From NCBI RefSeq assembly GCF_002091955.1, contig NZ_MKKY01000055.1, positions 1 to 64,000 on the forward strand: a stretch of 64,000 bases of DNA, in the 5' to 3' direction. The position numbers were made by a program, and so were the translations under genes. The notes beneath the pieces are model-generated. The model was not told where the DNA came from. It saw nothing but the letters and a program-made list of their open reading frames with translations, and did no database searches. Shown here one piece after another: positions 8,838-17,977 of this stretch. Every line of letters begins with the position of its first letter. Within the stretch, counting starts at the first letter, position 1. Source of the stretch: Rhodococcus sp. 1168 (GTDB lineage Bacteria; Actinomycetota; Actinomycetes; Mycobacteriales; Mycobacteriaceae).

Positions 8838-9198
8838 TCATGCATGTTGGGAGCGGATCTCGGTGCGATCAGGTCGCTGGGGGAATGGCGCCGGGGAGGA
8901 ATCGCCGTCGCAGCTGCTTCTGAGTTCATAAAGCCCTACGTACTGTCGGTGGATGATCGCGAAGCGCCTATGAGCCGCGAGATCACGCTTGACGCATCGA
9001 CATTCGGATTCGATGCAAGGAACGCGGAATTCCGAAGCTCGACGAGTACACACGCAACGCGACGGGGGACGAGCAGTGGGATCAGCTGGCAATGGTGAGT
9101 CGGCCCGAAGGGAAGAGCCCAGCCAGTGGGGAGATCCTGGCTTGGCTAGCAAGTGATGAATCGTGTCATGACTCGAGAAGCAGAGTGAGGATTCACGG
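8838..9198 (+). pseudogene. Fused remnant of the small WXG gene and the 851-aa effector gene
   Basis: The segment begins with a copy of the small protein's N-terminus (MLGADLGAIRSLG), then jumps directly to the effector's C-terminal region (GGIAVAAASEFIKPYVLSVDD; compare GGIAVAAGSEFLKPYVLSVDD in the intact gene, about residue 670). A second jump reaches LDEYTRNATGDEQ, the last ~50 residues. Reading frames shift between pieces. Two internal deletions of a once complete unit explain it. It ends exactly where lipoprotein 3 starts, keeping the ancestral junction. Confidence 0.8.
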
Positions 9199-10023
9199 AT
9201 GAGCGAAGGAGGGCGAATCATGCGTTTGGCCGCCGCTGTTCTGTTGGCAATGCTGGGTGTTGTCGCAGCGTGCGATTCAACCACCGAGCACGGTGGGGCG
9301 CCAGCGACGACGTCAGCATCACATCGGCCGGCCACAGATGTCTATGAAGTTCCTGACCAGATCCGTGACGCAACGATGGTCTGGTCTGCTGAACCGGGTA
9401 TCGATCTCCTTGCAACCGAGGGAACACTGATTCGCGCTGCTCTAGAGTCCTTCGCTATCGGGTCTTTGGCCGGGCTCGACTACACGTATTTAGGTTTTGC
9501 AGACAGTTCGAACAGCGTGGCCGGCGGCCCGCTGTATTCACTGTTCCGAGCCGACACCGGACAAGGTCCGTTCGCGGGGACGCTTCACGGTCATCTCCAG
9601 CAGATCGTTCCCACGGAGGTCGGCTTTGACGTCATTTCATGCGTACTTTCCGTCGGCCTCGATGTGAAAGTCGACGGCAAATACAGCCCGTCGGGGCTCG
9701 CGGGCGGTGAGGGAGGTGAGCTACGTTCACGGTTCATCCGCACCGGTGAGGCAGCGAAATCACCAGTGGTGAAACAATCATCGTCTTCAACAGGTCCGGA
9801 TAGTCGCCACTGGCAGGCGCCCACTGGCAATCAGTTCATCGGCTGGGAAATCGACGGTTTCACCGACAGGGATCCGACCACTTCGGGGAACGGTCGATGC
9901 GCCCGGTGGGCGCGATCGCTATACCCGCACACGACTCCCGCGATCGCCCGTGACGCTTACGCCAGAGACAATCCACCCCCGGTGCAACCGGCATACCCCG
10001 GTTGGCCCGACAGCAGCCACTGA
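9199..10023 (+). CDS. Lipoprotein, paralogue 3 of 4 in the family array
   Basis: This is a 274-residue lipoprotein with lipobox GVVAAC at cysteine 25. The ATG at 9199 keeps the ancestral position overlapping the end of the (now decayed) effector gene. An in-frame ATG at 9220 has a better ribosome-binding site (GAAGGAGGG) and would still leave a full signal peptide. The body matches the family pattern (YEVPDQIRDATMVWSAEP; GQGPFAGTLHG; WEIDGFTDRDP; PPPVQPAYPGWPDS). It is intact although its neighbours in the unit are destroyed, suggesting selection to keep the lipoprotein. Confidence 0.77.
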   Translation: MSEGGRIMRLAAAVLLAMLGVVAACDSTTEHGGAPATTSASHRPATDVYEVPDQIRDATMVWSAEPGIDLLATEGTLIRAALESFAIGSLAGLDYTYLGFADSSNSVAGGPLYSLFRADTGQGPFAGTLHGHLQQIVPTEVGFDVISCVLSVGLDVKVDGKYSPSGLAGGEGGELRSRFIRTGEAAKSPVVKQSSSSTGPDSRHWQAPTGNQFIGWEIDGFTDRDPTTSGNGRCARWARSLYPHTTPAIARDAYARDNPPPVQPAYPGWPDSSH

Positions 10024-10277
10024 ATTGGCTCAGAACAACACGGTGCTCGGTAGGAGTAATGGCTTTGACTCATAAAGAACTCGATATGAAAGTTCGACGA
10101 CTTCAACTGGACGAGTGCGCACGCAATGCTACAGGGGGTGAGCAGCGGTATCAGTTGGCCGCGGCGATTCGACCCGAAGGAAACAACCCGAATAGTGGAG
10201 TAATTGTGGACTGGCAGGCAAGCGGTGAATCATCTCGTGACTCGAACAATACTTGGCGAGCGGAGATCTACGGATGA
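10024..10277 (+). pseudogene. Fused remnant of the YbaB-like gene and the effector 3' end
   Basis: Bases from about 10027 match the leader and start of the YbaB-like gene at 7430-7500 (CTCAGAACAACA..., then KVRRLQ). They pass directly into the effector's C-terminal coding sequence (LDECARNATGGEQ; compare LDEYTRNATGDGQ). One deletion therefore removed most of a unit. The remnant ends with the ATGA junction into lipoprotein 4. It fixes the order of the ancestral repeat unit: lipoprotein, YbaB-like, (small WXG), effector, lipoprotein. Confidence 0.78.
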
Positions 10278-11107
10278 AACAGCGAAACCGGCGGGCGAGT
10301 ATGACAACCGCAGTCCTGCTGACGATGCTGACCGCGGTTGCAGCGTGCGATTCTGTCGACGAAGACGACGACGACGGCGGCGCCGCTCCAGAGACAACGT
10401 CGATGTCGCCTTGGCCAGCGATTGATGTTTACGAGGTTCCTGATCGCGTGCGTGACGCCACGATGGTGTGGTCCGCAGAACCTGGTATCGACCTGTTCTC
10501 GGCTGAGGGAACGGTCATCCGCGCCGCCGGAGAGTCACTCGTCATTGGGCTGATGGTTGGCCTTGACTATACGTATGTAGGGTTTGCGGCCAGTTCGAAC
10601 AGCGAGGCAGGCGGCCCGCTGTACTCGCTTTTTCAGGCCGACACAGGACAGGGTCCGTTTGTCGGTACAGTCCACGGTCACATCCAACAGGTCATCCCGA
10701 CGGACGCTGGCTTCGACGTACTGTCATGTCTAGTCGCCGTCGGCCTCGACGTAAATGCAGACGGAGAGTATTCGCCATCGCGGCTCACAAATGGTGACGG
10801 ACAAGAGCTTCGCTCGAGTTTTATTCGCACCGGCGACCCCTTGACGTCACCTGCGGTGCCCCAACCATCGTCTTCACCGGTAGGCGATGACCTGCAATGG
10901 CAAGCGCCCGCAGGCAACCAATTCGGCGGTTGGGAAATCGATGGCTTCATAGACATCGATCCCGTCACGTCTGGCAAAGGTCGTTGCGCCCCATGGGCGC
11001 AATCGCTCTACCCAGACGCACCACGAATCATCACTCGCAATGCCTACGCCAGGGGCACTCCGCCACCGGTGCAGACTGCGTACCCCGGATGGCCAGATGG
11101 CCACTAA
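10274..11107 (+). CDS. Lipoprotein, paralogue 4 of 4 in the family array
   Basis: The protein has 277 residues, signal peptide MKQRNRRAS followed by a hydrophobic core, and lipobox AVAAC with cysteine 25. An acidic run (DEDDDDG) follows the lipidation site and replaces the usual Ser/Thr spacer. The globular domain carries all family motifs (YEVPDRVRDATMVWSAEP; GQGPFVGTVHG; WEIDGFIDIDP; ARGTPPPVQTAYPGWPD). The start overlaps the end of the effector remnant. It is the last complete copy in the array. Confidence 0.77.
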   Translation: MKQRNRRASMTTAVLLTMLTAVAACDSVDEDDDDGGAAPETTSMSPWPAIDVYEVPDRVRDATMVWSAEPGIDLFSAEGTVIRAAGESLVIGLMVGLDYTYVGFAASSNSEAGGPLYSLFQADTGQGPFVGTVHGHIQQVIPTDAGFDVLSCLVAVGLDVNADGEYSPSRLTNGDGQELRSSFIRTGDPLTSPAVPQPSSSPVGDDLQWQAPAGNQFGGWEIDGFIDIDPVTSGKGRCAPWAQSLYPDAPRIITRNAYARGTPPPVQTAYPGWPDGH

Positions 11108-11124
11108 TGACGGGGAATTCGGAA

Positions 11125-11175
11125 TTATGACTGACATGAATTGGGAAGCGCCCACGGATAACCAGTTATTTATCG
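11125..11175 (+). pseudogene. Stub of a fifth lipoprotein copy
   Basis: About 17 codons read MTDMNWEAPTDNQLF, matching the LHWQAPTDNRFAGW segment of the lipoprotein family. The match stops where the minus-strand colicin-immunity-like gene ends, so the array's right edge is a deletion or recombination junction. Confidence 0.55.
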
Positions 11176-11952
11176 GCGCTGCAGTTCGATCAGTTCGGAA
11201 AGTGCGTCTTGTGCACACAGTCGAAGTTGCTGTTCGTCGAGATCGCCACAGCCGCGCAGGGCCTCGTCCGATACGAACGCGTCGATGTCGATAAACAATT
11301 GATTGACGGTCCCTGATACAGCCGGATCCAGGCTTGCCGGCCAGTCGTTCACCAAGCGTAGGTACTGGGCTTCGAAGTCTTCCACTGACAGTTCGTGATT
11401 GACGAAATTTTGGATCGTAGGAATGAAGACAGCGCACTGTACGTATATCGAACCGGTCCTTTGCGGAAGGTTGGGTCGACGTCGAGCGGTTATACGCCGC
11501 AGCCACTTTTGGAGATCTCTGGCGTAGTTGCGCCGTAGACCTTTCTGTTCGACGTAGTGGCCGAACAACCGTTCCAGTTCCTCGATCGCACGTTCCGTAG
11601 CCGGTGTCGTTCCTTCGGAGATCAACACGCGCGCCGTCTGCAGAATTGGTGCCCGCTCCCAGCCCTGCAATTCCTGGAGTTTGCCGACCATGCTGTCGGC
11701 GTCCGGATCGTCGATCCGAACACCCAGGTTGTGCAATATCGCTTCGATTCCCGATCGTCCGCCTCGTGTGGCGAGGCTTTCGACCGCGGAAACCTGCACG
11801 GCGATGTCGGGATCGTCCAACATCTCGACAAGTCGTCGGCGGACTCCTGAGTCGTCCAGATGGTTTGCCATTCTCATGGCCGCTTCGTCGCGCGCATCGA
11901 AGGCGGCGGAACGCGACGCCACGATCAGGGCACGAACAACGTCGTCTGTCAC
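11170..11952 (-). CDS. HEAT-repeat protein with colicin-D-immunity-like C-terminus
   Basis: I start this 260-residue protein at a GTG (11952) preceded by CGGGAG; an upstream ATG at 12078 adds 42 residues of non-domain sequence. Residues ~10-120 look like HEAT-type helical repeats (VRRRLVEMLDDPDIAVQVSAVESL). The last ~85 residues (FIPTIQNFVNHELSVEDFEAQY...LFIDIDAFVSD) match the helical pattern of colicin D immunity proteins, which bind and neutralise tRNA-cleaving toxins. It lies next to the WXG/lipoprotein array, so it may protect against a contact-dependent or secreted toxin. No partner toxin with a recognisable tRNase domain is visible. The domain assignment is by eye. Confidence 0.6.
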   Translation of the reverse strand: MTDDVVRALIVASRSAAFDARDEAAMRMANHLDDSGVRRRLVEMLDDPDIAVQVSAVESLATRGGRSGIEAILHNLGVRIDDPDADSMVGKLQELQGWERAPILQTARVLISEGTTPATERAIEELERLFGHYVEQKGLRRNYARDLQKWLRRITARRRPNLPQRTGSIYVQCAVFIPTIQNFVNHELSVEDFEAQYLRLVNDWPASLDPAVSGTVNQLFIDIDAFVSDEALRGCGDLDEQQLRLCAQDALSELIELQRR

Positions 11953-12421
11953 GTCACTCCCGGATAGTCGAGTGCTGGCGCACAGGCGTCCAGGATTCCT
12001 ATCTCCTTGGACGCAGACGGGCGTCGGTTGGTTCCACTGAGGTTTCGAGATTTCGGTTCCGGTCGACAGTGAACCCATAAGAGTGATGACCGCATCCGTT
12101 CATAGCCTTCCGTAAGAGAGGAAGGCGCGCTGGCCCCCCAGCCAGCAGAATCGGCTGGGGACCGGGCATCACGGACGGCCGAGTTCATGGACAGGTACAT
12201 GCGCTCGTCGTGTGTGCCGCCGAGCTACGGCTCGTAACGATGACAGGCTCACCGGCTAGCTGGGCTGCAGAACCCAACGCGGTCCCGGGCGCTCACGGGT
12301 CGGTTTTACTAGCTCTATTAGCAATGCGCAGGGACATTACATACCGACCGGCGTGTAACGGATAAAGGCTGCCGCCTATATTCGTGCAGACAGTTCAGAA
12401 AACCACCCCAGAACGGACCCC
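11953..12421. other. Divergent intergenic region
   Basis: This region separates the minus-strand immunity-like gene from the plus-strand gene at 12422 and should hold both promoters. I could not pick confident -35/-10 boxes. It contains a strong GC-rich stem-loop at 12136-12160. No gene is supported. Confidence 0.5.
12136..12160. other. GC-rich stem-loop
   Basis: CCCCAGCC (12136-12143) pairs perfectly with GGCTGGGG (12153-12160) across a 9-base loop. No T-run follows on either strand, so a classical Rho-independent terminator is not indicated. It could be a protein-binding or RNA-processing structure. Confidence 0.5.
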
Positions 12422-13726
12422 ATGACTGACAATGCTCTGCCAGAGCCGTTCTCGGCCGACGACCAGGACTTTTTAGCCAGCAGCGGGATTGCGGTTTCCG
12501 TCGAGCCCGAGGGTGTATTGGTGTCCGGCAACGTTGACGCCGTGGAGGGCTACCTCGCTCGCATCAAGGACTTGGCCGGTGACGCTGTCCAGGTTTCGGG
12601 GATCGACAAGGTTTCCCTGGCGGCTGCTGCCGCTGTCGCAGGTGGCGTCGCTTCGAGTACAGCGCAGTATGGCCAATTCGTACGGCTTTCCCCGGATAGT
12701 CTCAGCATGCTCAAGTCTTACCGGGTGCTGCCCGGTGCGCCCGGCTGGAACCGGATGATGGTCGTCGATTCCTCGCACAAGTTCCGAGGCCAGATGCAAT
12801 GGCAAAACGTGTCGATGACTCCTACCCGCGCCTTGAGCCTGCAGCTCCTCGCCGTACAGATTGCCCTGCAGACCGCGGTCCAATCCGTCGCCGACGCTGT
12901 CGAGCGGGTCCAGGGGACAGTCGACAAAATTTTAGTACTGGCAGAGGCGTCGAGAGTCGGTGATGTGGTGGGTAACCATGCTGCACTTTCCCGCATAGCG
13001 AAGGTGCACGGGGAAACTGGCGCCTTGCCCACCGCCGACTGGGAATCCATTGCACCGCTCGGTCCTGCCCTGGAGGTGGGAATTGAGCGGCTGCGTGAGC
13101 ATGCCAAGCGGACAGTGGCGGGATTCGATGCATTGAAGCCGGTGCAGGACCGTGCGAGCTATCTCAAGAATGCGGTGGGCGACAAGCGGCTGGGAGAGAC
13201 GCTGCAACTTCTCGTGATCGCGGAGCAGTCGCTATATCTGTGGCAGAAGATGCGTATCGAACGGGTAAGGGTGACGGAACCTGAGTACCTGCAAACTGTC
13301 GTCCAGTCAGCTCGTGGCCTCCTGTTGGAACACTTCGAGCGTGATGGAGACCTGCTGCTTCATGCCCGTGGCGAGTTGGCCAGCTATGCCGCCATCAAAC
13401 CGCTGGAAATCATTCGCTGGATGTCGACGAATGACCTCAAGCGCGATATGACTTCGCTGCGTCAGGACCTGGACGGTTTCGCCAGCGCTCGCGGAAGCCA
13501 GGTCGCGGGGTGGATCGAACATGAAGATCCCTCTGTGGGAGACGCTCTCGCTGAGGTGGGCAACCGCGCGAAGGCCGTGGGCGGCGCAGCTGTCGCTATC
13601 GGGAGCAAGGCTGCGGACATCGGGGCCAGCGGGCTTGGATGGGTTGGTCGCAGTCTGCAGAATGTCGCAGCGAGTCGCGGCAAGGCGAACGACTCCGAGG
13701 CAAAGGCTTCAATCGACGAGCGATAG
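12422..13726 (+). CDS. Island-flanking helical protein of unknown function (434 aa)
   Basis: I do not recognise a named family. The protein is mostly helical. It has an Ala/Gly-rich hydrophobic segment near residue 65 (LAAAAAVAGGVASS), long amphipathic helices in the middle (LLAVQIALQTAVQSVADAVERVQGTVDKIL) and a conserved segment (RLGETLQLLVIAEQSLYLWQ). The C-terminus is Ala/Gly-rich. The gene at 58559-59803 encodes a clear paralogue (RLGETLQLLLIAQESLFLWQ) on the opposite strand at the other side of the defence cluster. It starts at an ATG with no close neighbour upstream and appears monocistronic. A membrane-associated or defence-related role is possible but unproven. Confidence 0.7.
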   Translation: MTDNALPEPFSADDQDFLASSGIAVSVEPEGVLVSGNVDAVEGYLARIKDLAGDAVQVSGIDKVSLAAAAAVAGGVASSTAQYGQFVRLSPDSLSMLKSYRVLPGAPGWNRMMVVDSSHKFRGQMQWQNVSMTPTRALSLQLLAVQIALQTAVQSVADAVERVQGTVDKILVLAEASRVGDVVGNHAALSRIAKVHGETGALPTADWESIAPLGPALEVGIERLREHAKRTVAGFDALKPVQDRASYLKNAVGDKRLGETLQLLVIAEQSLYLWQKMRIERVRVTEPEYLQTVVQSARGLLLEHFERDGDLLLHARGELASYAAIKPLEIIRWMSTNDLKRDMTSLRQDLDGFASARGSQVAGWIEHEDPSVGDALAEVGNRAKAVGGAAVAIGSKAADIGASGLGWVGRSLQNVAASRGKANDSEAKASIDER

Positions 13727-13819
13727 CACGTAGTGGTGCAGTTCAGCCCCTATTTCATCATCGATGGTTGTCGGTCCTGCAACGTAAGGTCCCGCTTTGA
13801 GGTTCGCCCCCAGGTGGAC

Positions 13820-14220
13820 AGTGGATGCGCGGCGATGACGGGCGCGGTCACGTGACCGTTCATAGTTGGTGGGGCTAAGCATCCCGATGGTGGGGGCAGC
13901 TATCAACTGCAACAACTAATTGAGTGGCGTAATAAATACGTGGCGGTAGTAGTGCTCGTCATTGAACGTCGAACACAGACTCTCGGCGCATCGAGCGCCG
14001 CAGCCCGTGCAGTTCGCTCGCCTGCTTTATGACCTCAGCGGTGTATCGAGTTCCCCCCTCCGAGGGCATGATTGCACCCGCGACATCGCCGCCGTGTTCG
14101 GTGACAGCCATGTCCAAGGCTTCGAGGGTCAGATCGGTGCGCATCCGATAGTCGCGGACCAGCCGGGTGTCTTCTTCGATTGCTCGCCCTCGACCGCACA
14201 GAGATGCATATCGCCCTTGC
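13820..14220 (-). pseudogene. Decayed IS3-family transposase (orfB) relic
   Basis: Minus-strand pieces in different frames match the order of an IS3 orfB core: MHLCAVEGEQSKKTPGW, then MRTDLTLEALDMAV, then a degenerate HSDRGSQYT-like segment (PSEGGTRYTAEVIKQ) with LRRSM, and finally the C-terminal TIGMLSPTNYER signature. Frameshifts and a deletion separate them. The catalytic Asp of the second motif is changed (SDRG to SEGG). It fills the left edge of the defence cluster. Confidence 0.65.
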
Positions 14221-14429
14221 CAAATCCAGCAGAACCTGTGGTCCCGCTATCTCGGCGTCCATCATCCGGGGTGAACCTCAGAGGATGAATCCCAATGTCA
14301 CTACCGTAACTCCGCTGACCGTGGGTCCTGACTGGCCCCGCCGGGCTTGTGGCGATCGTCGCGATACTGGATTGGCGGTGGCCTAATGTATACCAGGCAG
14401 TATGTAAGGGAGAAGGGCGTCGTGCACGA

Positions 14430-16487
14430 ATGTTGGATTTGAGCTCGCTGGCAGCTGAGGAAGTCAAAGACTGTGGTTGGGTAGAGCTGTTTCCGTGGCT
14501 CGACGATTACGTCTCCGAACGCGCATCGCTGCTCGAGCGTCTCGGCACCGACGAGTGGTGGCTCGAGGATTCCCCTCGTACAACTGCTGAGGGTACGAGT
14601 CTCGAGAAGCTGCTGAAAGAGCTATCGGAACTGTTCGTTGCTGGACACAAATCGTTGGCGTTGGCTCTCGCTTTCCCATCTCTCGATCCGGACCTTCCCG
14701 TCAGCGCTTTGGTCCTGGGTGCTCGCGCCGCCACATTGGTCGGTCGACTCACAAGCGGCGCGACGGTGCGCGACCTTCTGAGCCTGTCAGTTCACGACGC
14801 TTTCAAGATCAAAGGTACTTCGGAGGGCACCGTACGCGAGTTGGTCGACGGGTTACTCGGATGCGCTGTACTGGTCGAGCCCTCGGCTGGGGCCGCGGCC
14901 GACGTACGGGTCACGACGCAGCCCGCTGTCATCCAGTTGGTCGATGATCTGGCCGCGTTCGCCTATTGGCGCACGGTGCGGGGGATGAGCGATCGGCCCC
15001 TCCTGACGGTGTCCATTGATGATGAGGCTCCCGAGCAGGTGCAAGAGGTGGCGGCTCGAATTGCGGCTTTGACGCCCCTCGACCTGCCGGCACCGCGCCC
15101 AAATGATGCAGTCGACGAAATCGAAAATCTGGCCGAGCAGTTGGATGATCGCGAAAGTCTCATTCTGCGTGAACGGCTCATGGCTGCGGAGAAACAAACG
15201 CTCGGCGCGCTGGCCGTCAAACTCAACTTATCGGCCGGACGGGTCAGTCAACTCGAGTCTGCCGTGAAAGCTCGCTTCAATTCGTTCTGTGGCTACGGGA
15301 CAGCAGTTGGGAATCTGCTGGCCAGCATGCGTGTGGAGATTCAACCGGTTGCTTCGCTCGATCGACTCCTGGAACTGCATCCGACTATATCATCGACGGT
15401 TCCTTCTCTGGGGGTCCCGCTGTGGCTGGTACTGGACCGTTTGGACGACTACTTCGATGTCAAAGATGGCTGGGCGGCCGCACCTGACGTTGGGGCCGCG
15501 AAGCGTCGTACTCTTTCGTTGCTCGAAGACCTCGAGTCGGACAATGGGGTCGTCGACCTCGACGAGGCAACGGTTGCTCTATCGATGGACCACGGTGAGT
15601 TCGAGTCGTGGCTGCAGTGGTGCAGTGTGCCTGTCATCGGCGGCCACGCCTTGCTACGAACCAAGCGAATCGCAGACCACGCGGTCGGTGCTCTGGAAGC
15701 GCTTGGCGGACCGCGTTCGGCGAGCGAGCTACGCGAACTGGTAGATCCTGGTAGAACCGTCGAAGGAGTCGAAAGGTGTCTTAGTTCCGACGCTCGAGCG
15801 CGGCGCGACACCGACGGGCAATGGCACCTTGTGGAATGGGCGGCAGCAGTCGCCGTGATCGAAGCCACGGTGCCCGAAGCGACGTTCCGAAAAGACGAGA
15901 GTGGAGCTGTTCGCAGGCGAACGCAGGGGCGCGCCAAAACTCCTGACAGCACTCGAAGGCTGTATCGAATCGGCATCGGCTGGCGGTATCGCGTAGTGGT
16001 GACTGGCGATCACCTTCGGGGGTCCGGCTTCAGCTTGCCTGCCGGTGTAGCGACAGCTGTTGGGTGTGAGCGCGGCGAGACCGTTGAATTAGCCAGTCGC
16101 CTGGGAGAACAGGCCATCAGATGGACGGGAGCGCAACCCACGATCGGATCCATTCGGAGGTTCCTCGCCGAACTGCCCGTCAAGGTAGGCGACTCCGTCT
16201 ACCTCGACTTCGCTGCCTCGCGAGAATTCGACGTCGCGGCCGCTGCCGCAGTACCTGAAGACGCAGACCCGTTGCGTCGTGCGTTGTCTTTGATTGGGCA
16301 CTCCGCACCCATGTCGATCGCCGAACGCCACCAAATCCGAGTACTGGCCGACGCGATCGGAATGGCAGGTGAAACGCGCCCTCGGCGATTGCTCGGAGCA
16401 TACGAAGCTGCAAGTGAAGAGGCGGTCGTGGAACTGCTGGAGACGGCATGGATGCACGCCAGCTCGACAGATGAGGTCAAAACGTGA
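14430..16487 (+). CDS. Sigma-70 region-4-like HTH protein heading a GHKL-Z1 operon
   Basis: I start this 685-residue protein at ATG 14430, with an AAGGGAGAAGGG site about 12 bases upstream; the frame itself opens at 14349. Around residues 239-277 it has a sigma-factor region 4 pattern (DDRESLILRERL...TLGALAVKLNLSAGRVSQLE), the helix-turn-helix that reads -35 elements. The N-terminal and C-terminal parts are unrecognised; no region 2 is visible, so it is unlikely to be a working sigma factor. Its stop overlaps the GTG of the GHKL ATPase (GTGA), so it belongs to the same system. It may recognise DNA or regulate the operon. It occupies the first-gene position expected in Mza-like loci; that match is from memory. 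Confidence 0.65.
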   Translation: MLDLSSLAAEEVKDCGWVELFPWLDDYVSERASLLERLGTDEWWLEDSPRTTAEGTSLEKLLKELSELFVAGHKSLALALAFPSLDPDLPVSALVLGARAATLVGRLTSGATVRDLLSLSVHDAFKIKGTSEGTVRELVDGLLGCAVLVEPSAGAAADVRVTTQPAVIQLVDDLAAFAYWRTVRGMSDRPLLTVSIDDEAPEQVQEVAARIAALTPLDLPAPRPNDAVDEIENLAEQLDDRESLILRERLMAAEKQTLGALAVKLNLSAGRVSQLESAVKARFNSFCGYGTAVGNLLASMRVEIQPVASLDRLLELHPTISSTVPSLGVPLWLVLDRLDDYFDVKDGWAAAPDVGAAKRRTLSLLEDLESDNGVVDLDEATVALSMDHGEFESWLQWCSVPVIGGHALLRTKRIADHAVGALEALGGPRSASELRELVDPGRTVEGVERCLSSDARARRDTDGQWHLVEWAAAVAVIEATVPEATFRKDESGAVRRRTQGRAKTPDSTRRLYRIGIGWRYRVVVTGDHLRGSGFSLPAGVATAVGCERGETVELASRLGEQAIRWTGAQPTIGSIRRFLAELPVKVGDSVYLDFAASREFDVAAAAAVPEDADPLRRALSLIGHSAPMSIAERHQIRVLADAIGMAGETRPRRLLGAYEAASEEAVVELLETAWMHASSTDEVKT

Positions 16488-17977
16488 GGGAACTCGAGAT
16501 CGTAGGCACCGTCGAGGCGCCACCCGACCCGTCGCTGGCGAGTTCGATCGGGCTCCATCACACGCTTGCTACCGCTCTTGCAGACTTGATCGACAACAGC
16601 ATCGACGCACGCGCGCGTCACATCCTCGTGCGTTTCCTTCAGCGCGGCACATCGGTCACTGGGGTGCGTGTGATCGACGACGGGGTGGGTATGGACTCCG
16701 AAACGATCGACGGTGCAATGACCTTTGGACGCCGTCGCGAGTACGAGCCGCGCGCGCTGGGATACTTCGGTGTCGGGATGAAAGCGGCTTCGTTGAGCCA
16801 AGCGTCGACGCTGGTTGTGTGGTCGCGTGCCGAGTCGAGTAGTGCACAGGGTCGTCGTATCGATCGTGATGCGCCGCATCGAGTCTCGACCATCAGCACC
16901 GAGCAAGCGGAACTCGAACTGGCCCGAGCGTACCCGCGATTTCCGTTCGACACGGGGACCATCGTCGAGTGGCAGGGGATAACCACGTTCCTGCGCTCCT
17001 CAGACGCCGACGAGCAGACGAGTTGGCTCGAGCAGACAAAGCAGGAGATCGCCGACCATATCGGGATTGTGTTCCACCGCTTACTCTCGCGTGGTGAGAT
17101 GTCCATATCGCTCGACACTTTCGACGTGGAGGGGCTGGGGGCAGGATTCCGCACACCGATCGATCCGATCGACCCATTCGCGACACCGCGGACCGGAGCC
17201 GCGGGATACCCGAGAACGCTGCCCGTTGAGCTCGACGGGGTGACGCTCGCAGTCACGGCACACATCTGGCCGGCGCGCAGCTCGCTGCCGCAGTTTCGGC
17301 TGTACGGGGCTCCGGGACGTGACCATCAGGGCCTGTATTTCTACCGCAGCGACCGGCTACTACAGACCGGCGGATGGAACGGTATCGTGCTTCCTCGGCC
17401 GGACTATGGACTTGCACGGGTGATCGTCGATCTGGATCCGGCTGTCTCCCAACATCTTGCGATAAACCCGGAGAAGGCTGGTGTCACCGTCGATGCCACT
17501 CTCACTGCAGCGTTGGAGTCCGCTCTAGCTTCCGGAGGGTTGCTATCAGCTGCTGAGGTCGCGGTTCGTTCTGCACGGAGTCGACAATCACGGCCCGTCG
17601 AGATAGTTGAACCGAACAAGGGCTTGCCGGAGGATTTACTCGACGCCTTCGCTGATTCGTTTGAGTTCAGCGAGTTTCAGGATCAAGTGGACATCGGATG
17701 GCGGGCACTCTCTCGAGACAAGTTTTTCGAAGTCGACTTGAAGTGTCGCACGCTGTGGATCAATGCACGGTTTCGGCGGGAGCTCCTCGGACACCGCAGC
17801 TACAACAGTACCGATGCCCCAGTGTTGAAGACGCTTCTGTATTTGCTTGTGCATCAAATGTTTCAAGGTGCGCGTGACAGTCACAGCAGTAAACAGGCTG
17901 AACAAATGCAAGTGTGGCAAGACGTGCTGATTGCCGCATTATCGGCTAGGCGCCTCCAAGAGAAAGATAAATTGTGA
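16484..17977 (+). CDS. GHKL (MutL/MORC-like) ATPase
   Basis: The 497-residue protein carries the Bergerat ATP-binding fold: N-box DLIDNSIDA (about residue 35), G1 box DDGVGMD (about 65) and G2 box GYFGVGMKAAS (about 93). It lacks a histidine-kinase phosphoacceptor region and instead has a MutL/MORC-type continuation with a beta-rich middle domain. Prokaryotic MORC-like ATPases sit beside Z1 helicases in restriction-type defence loci (Iyer and Aravind's MutL/Z1 systems; Mza in the 2020 defence screen). The GTG start and the stop both overlap neighbours by 4 bases, so it is coupled to the HTH gene and to the Z1 gene. It is predicted to act as an ATP-driven DNA clamp. Confidence 0.82.
   Translation: MRELEIVGTVEAPPDPSLASSIGLHHTLATALADLIDNSIDARARHILVRFLQRGTSVTGVRVIDDGVGMDSETIDGAMTFGRRREYEPRALGYFGVGMKAASLSQASTLVVWSRAESSSAQGRRIDRDAPHRVSTISTEQAELELARAYPRFPFDTGTIVEWQGITTFLRSSDADEQTSWLEQTKQEIADHIGIVFHRLLSRGEMSISLDTFDVEGLGAGFRTPIDPIDPFATPRTGAAGYPRTLPVELDGVTLAVTAHIWPARSSLPQFRLYGAPGRDHQGLYFYRSDRLLQTGGWNGIVLPRPDYGLARVIVDLDPAVSQHLAINPEKAGVTVDATLTAALESALASGGLLSAAEVAVRSARSRQSRPVEIVEPNKGLPEDLLDAFADSFEFSEFQDQVDIGWRALSRDKFFEVDLKCRTLWINARFRRELLGHRSYNSTDAPVLKTLLYLLVHQMFQGARDSHSSKQAEQMQVWQDVLIAALSARRLQEKDKL

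Noticed and set aside
14430..16487. Complete sigma-70 factor
   Set aside because: Only a region-4-like HTH is visible; no region 2 or 3 pattern is present in this 685-residue protein.
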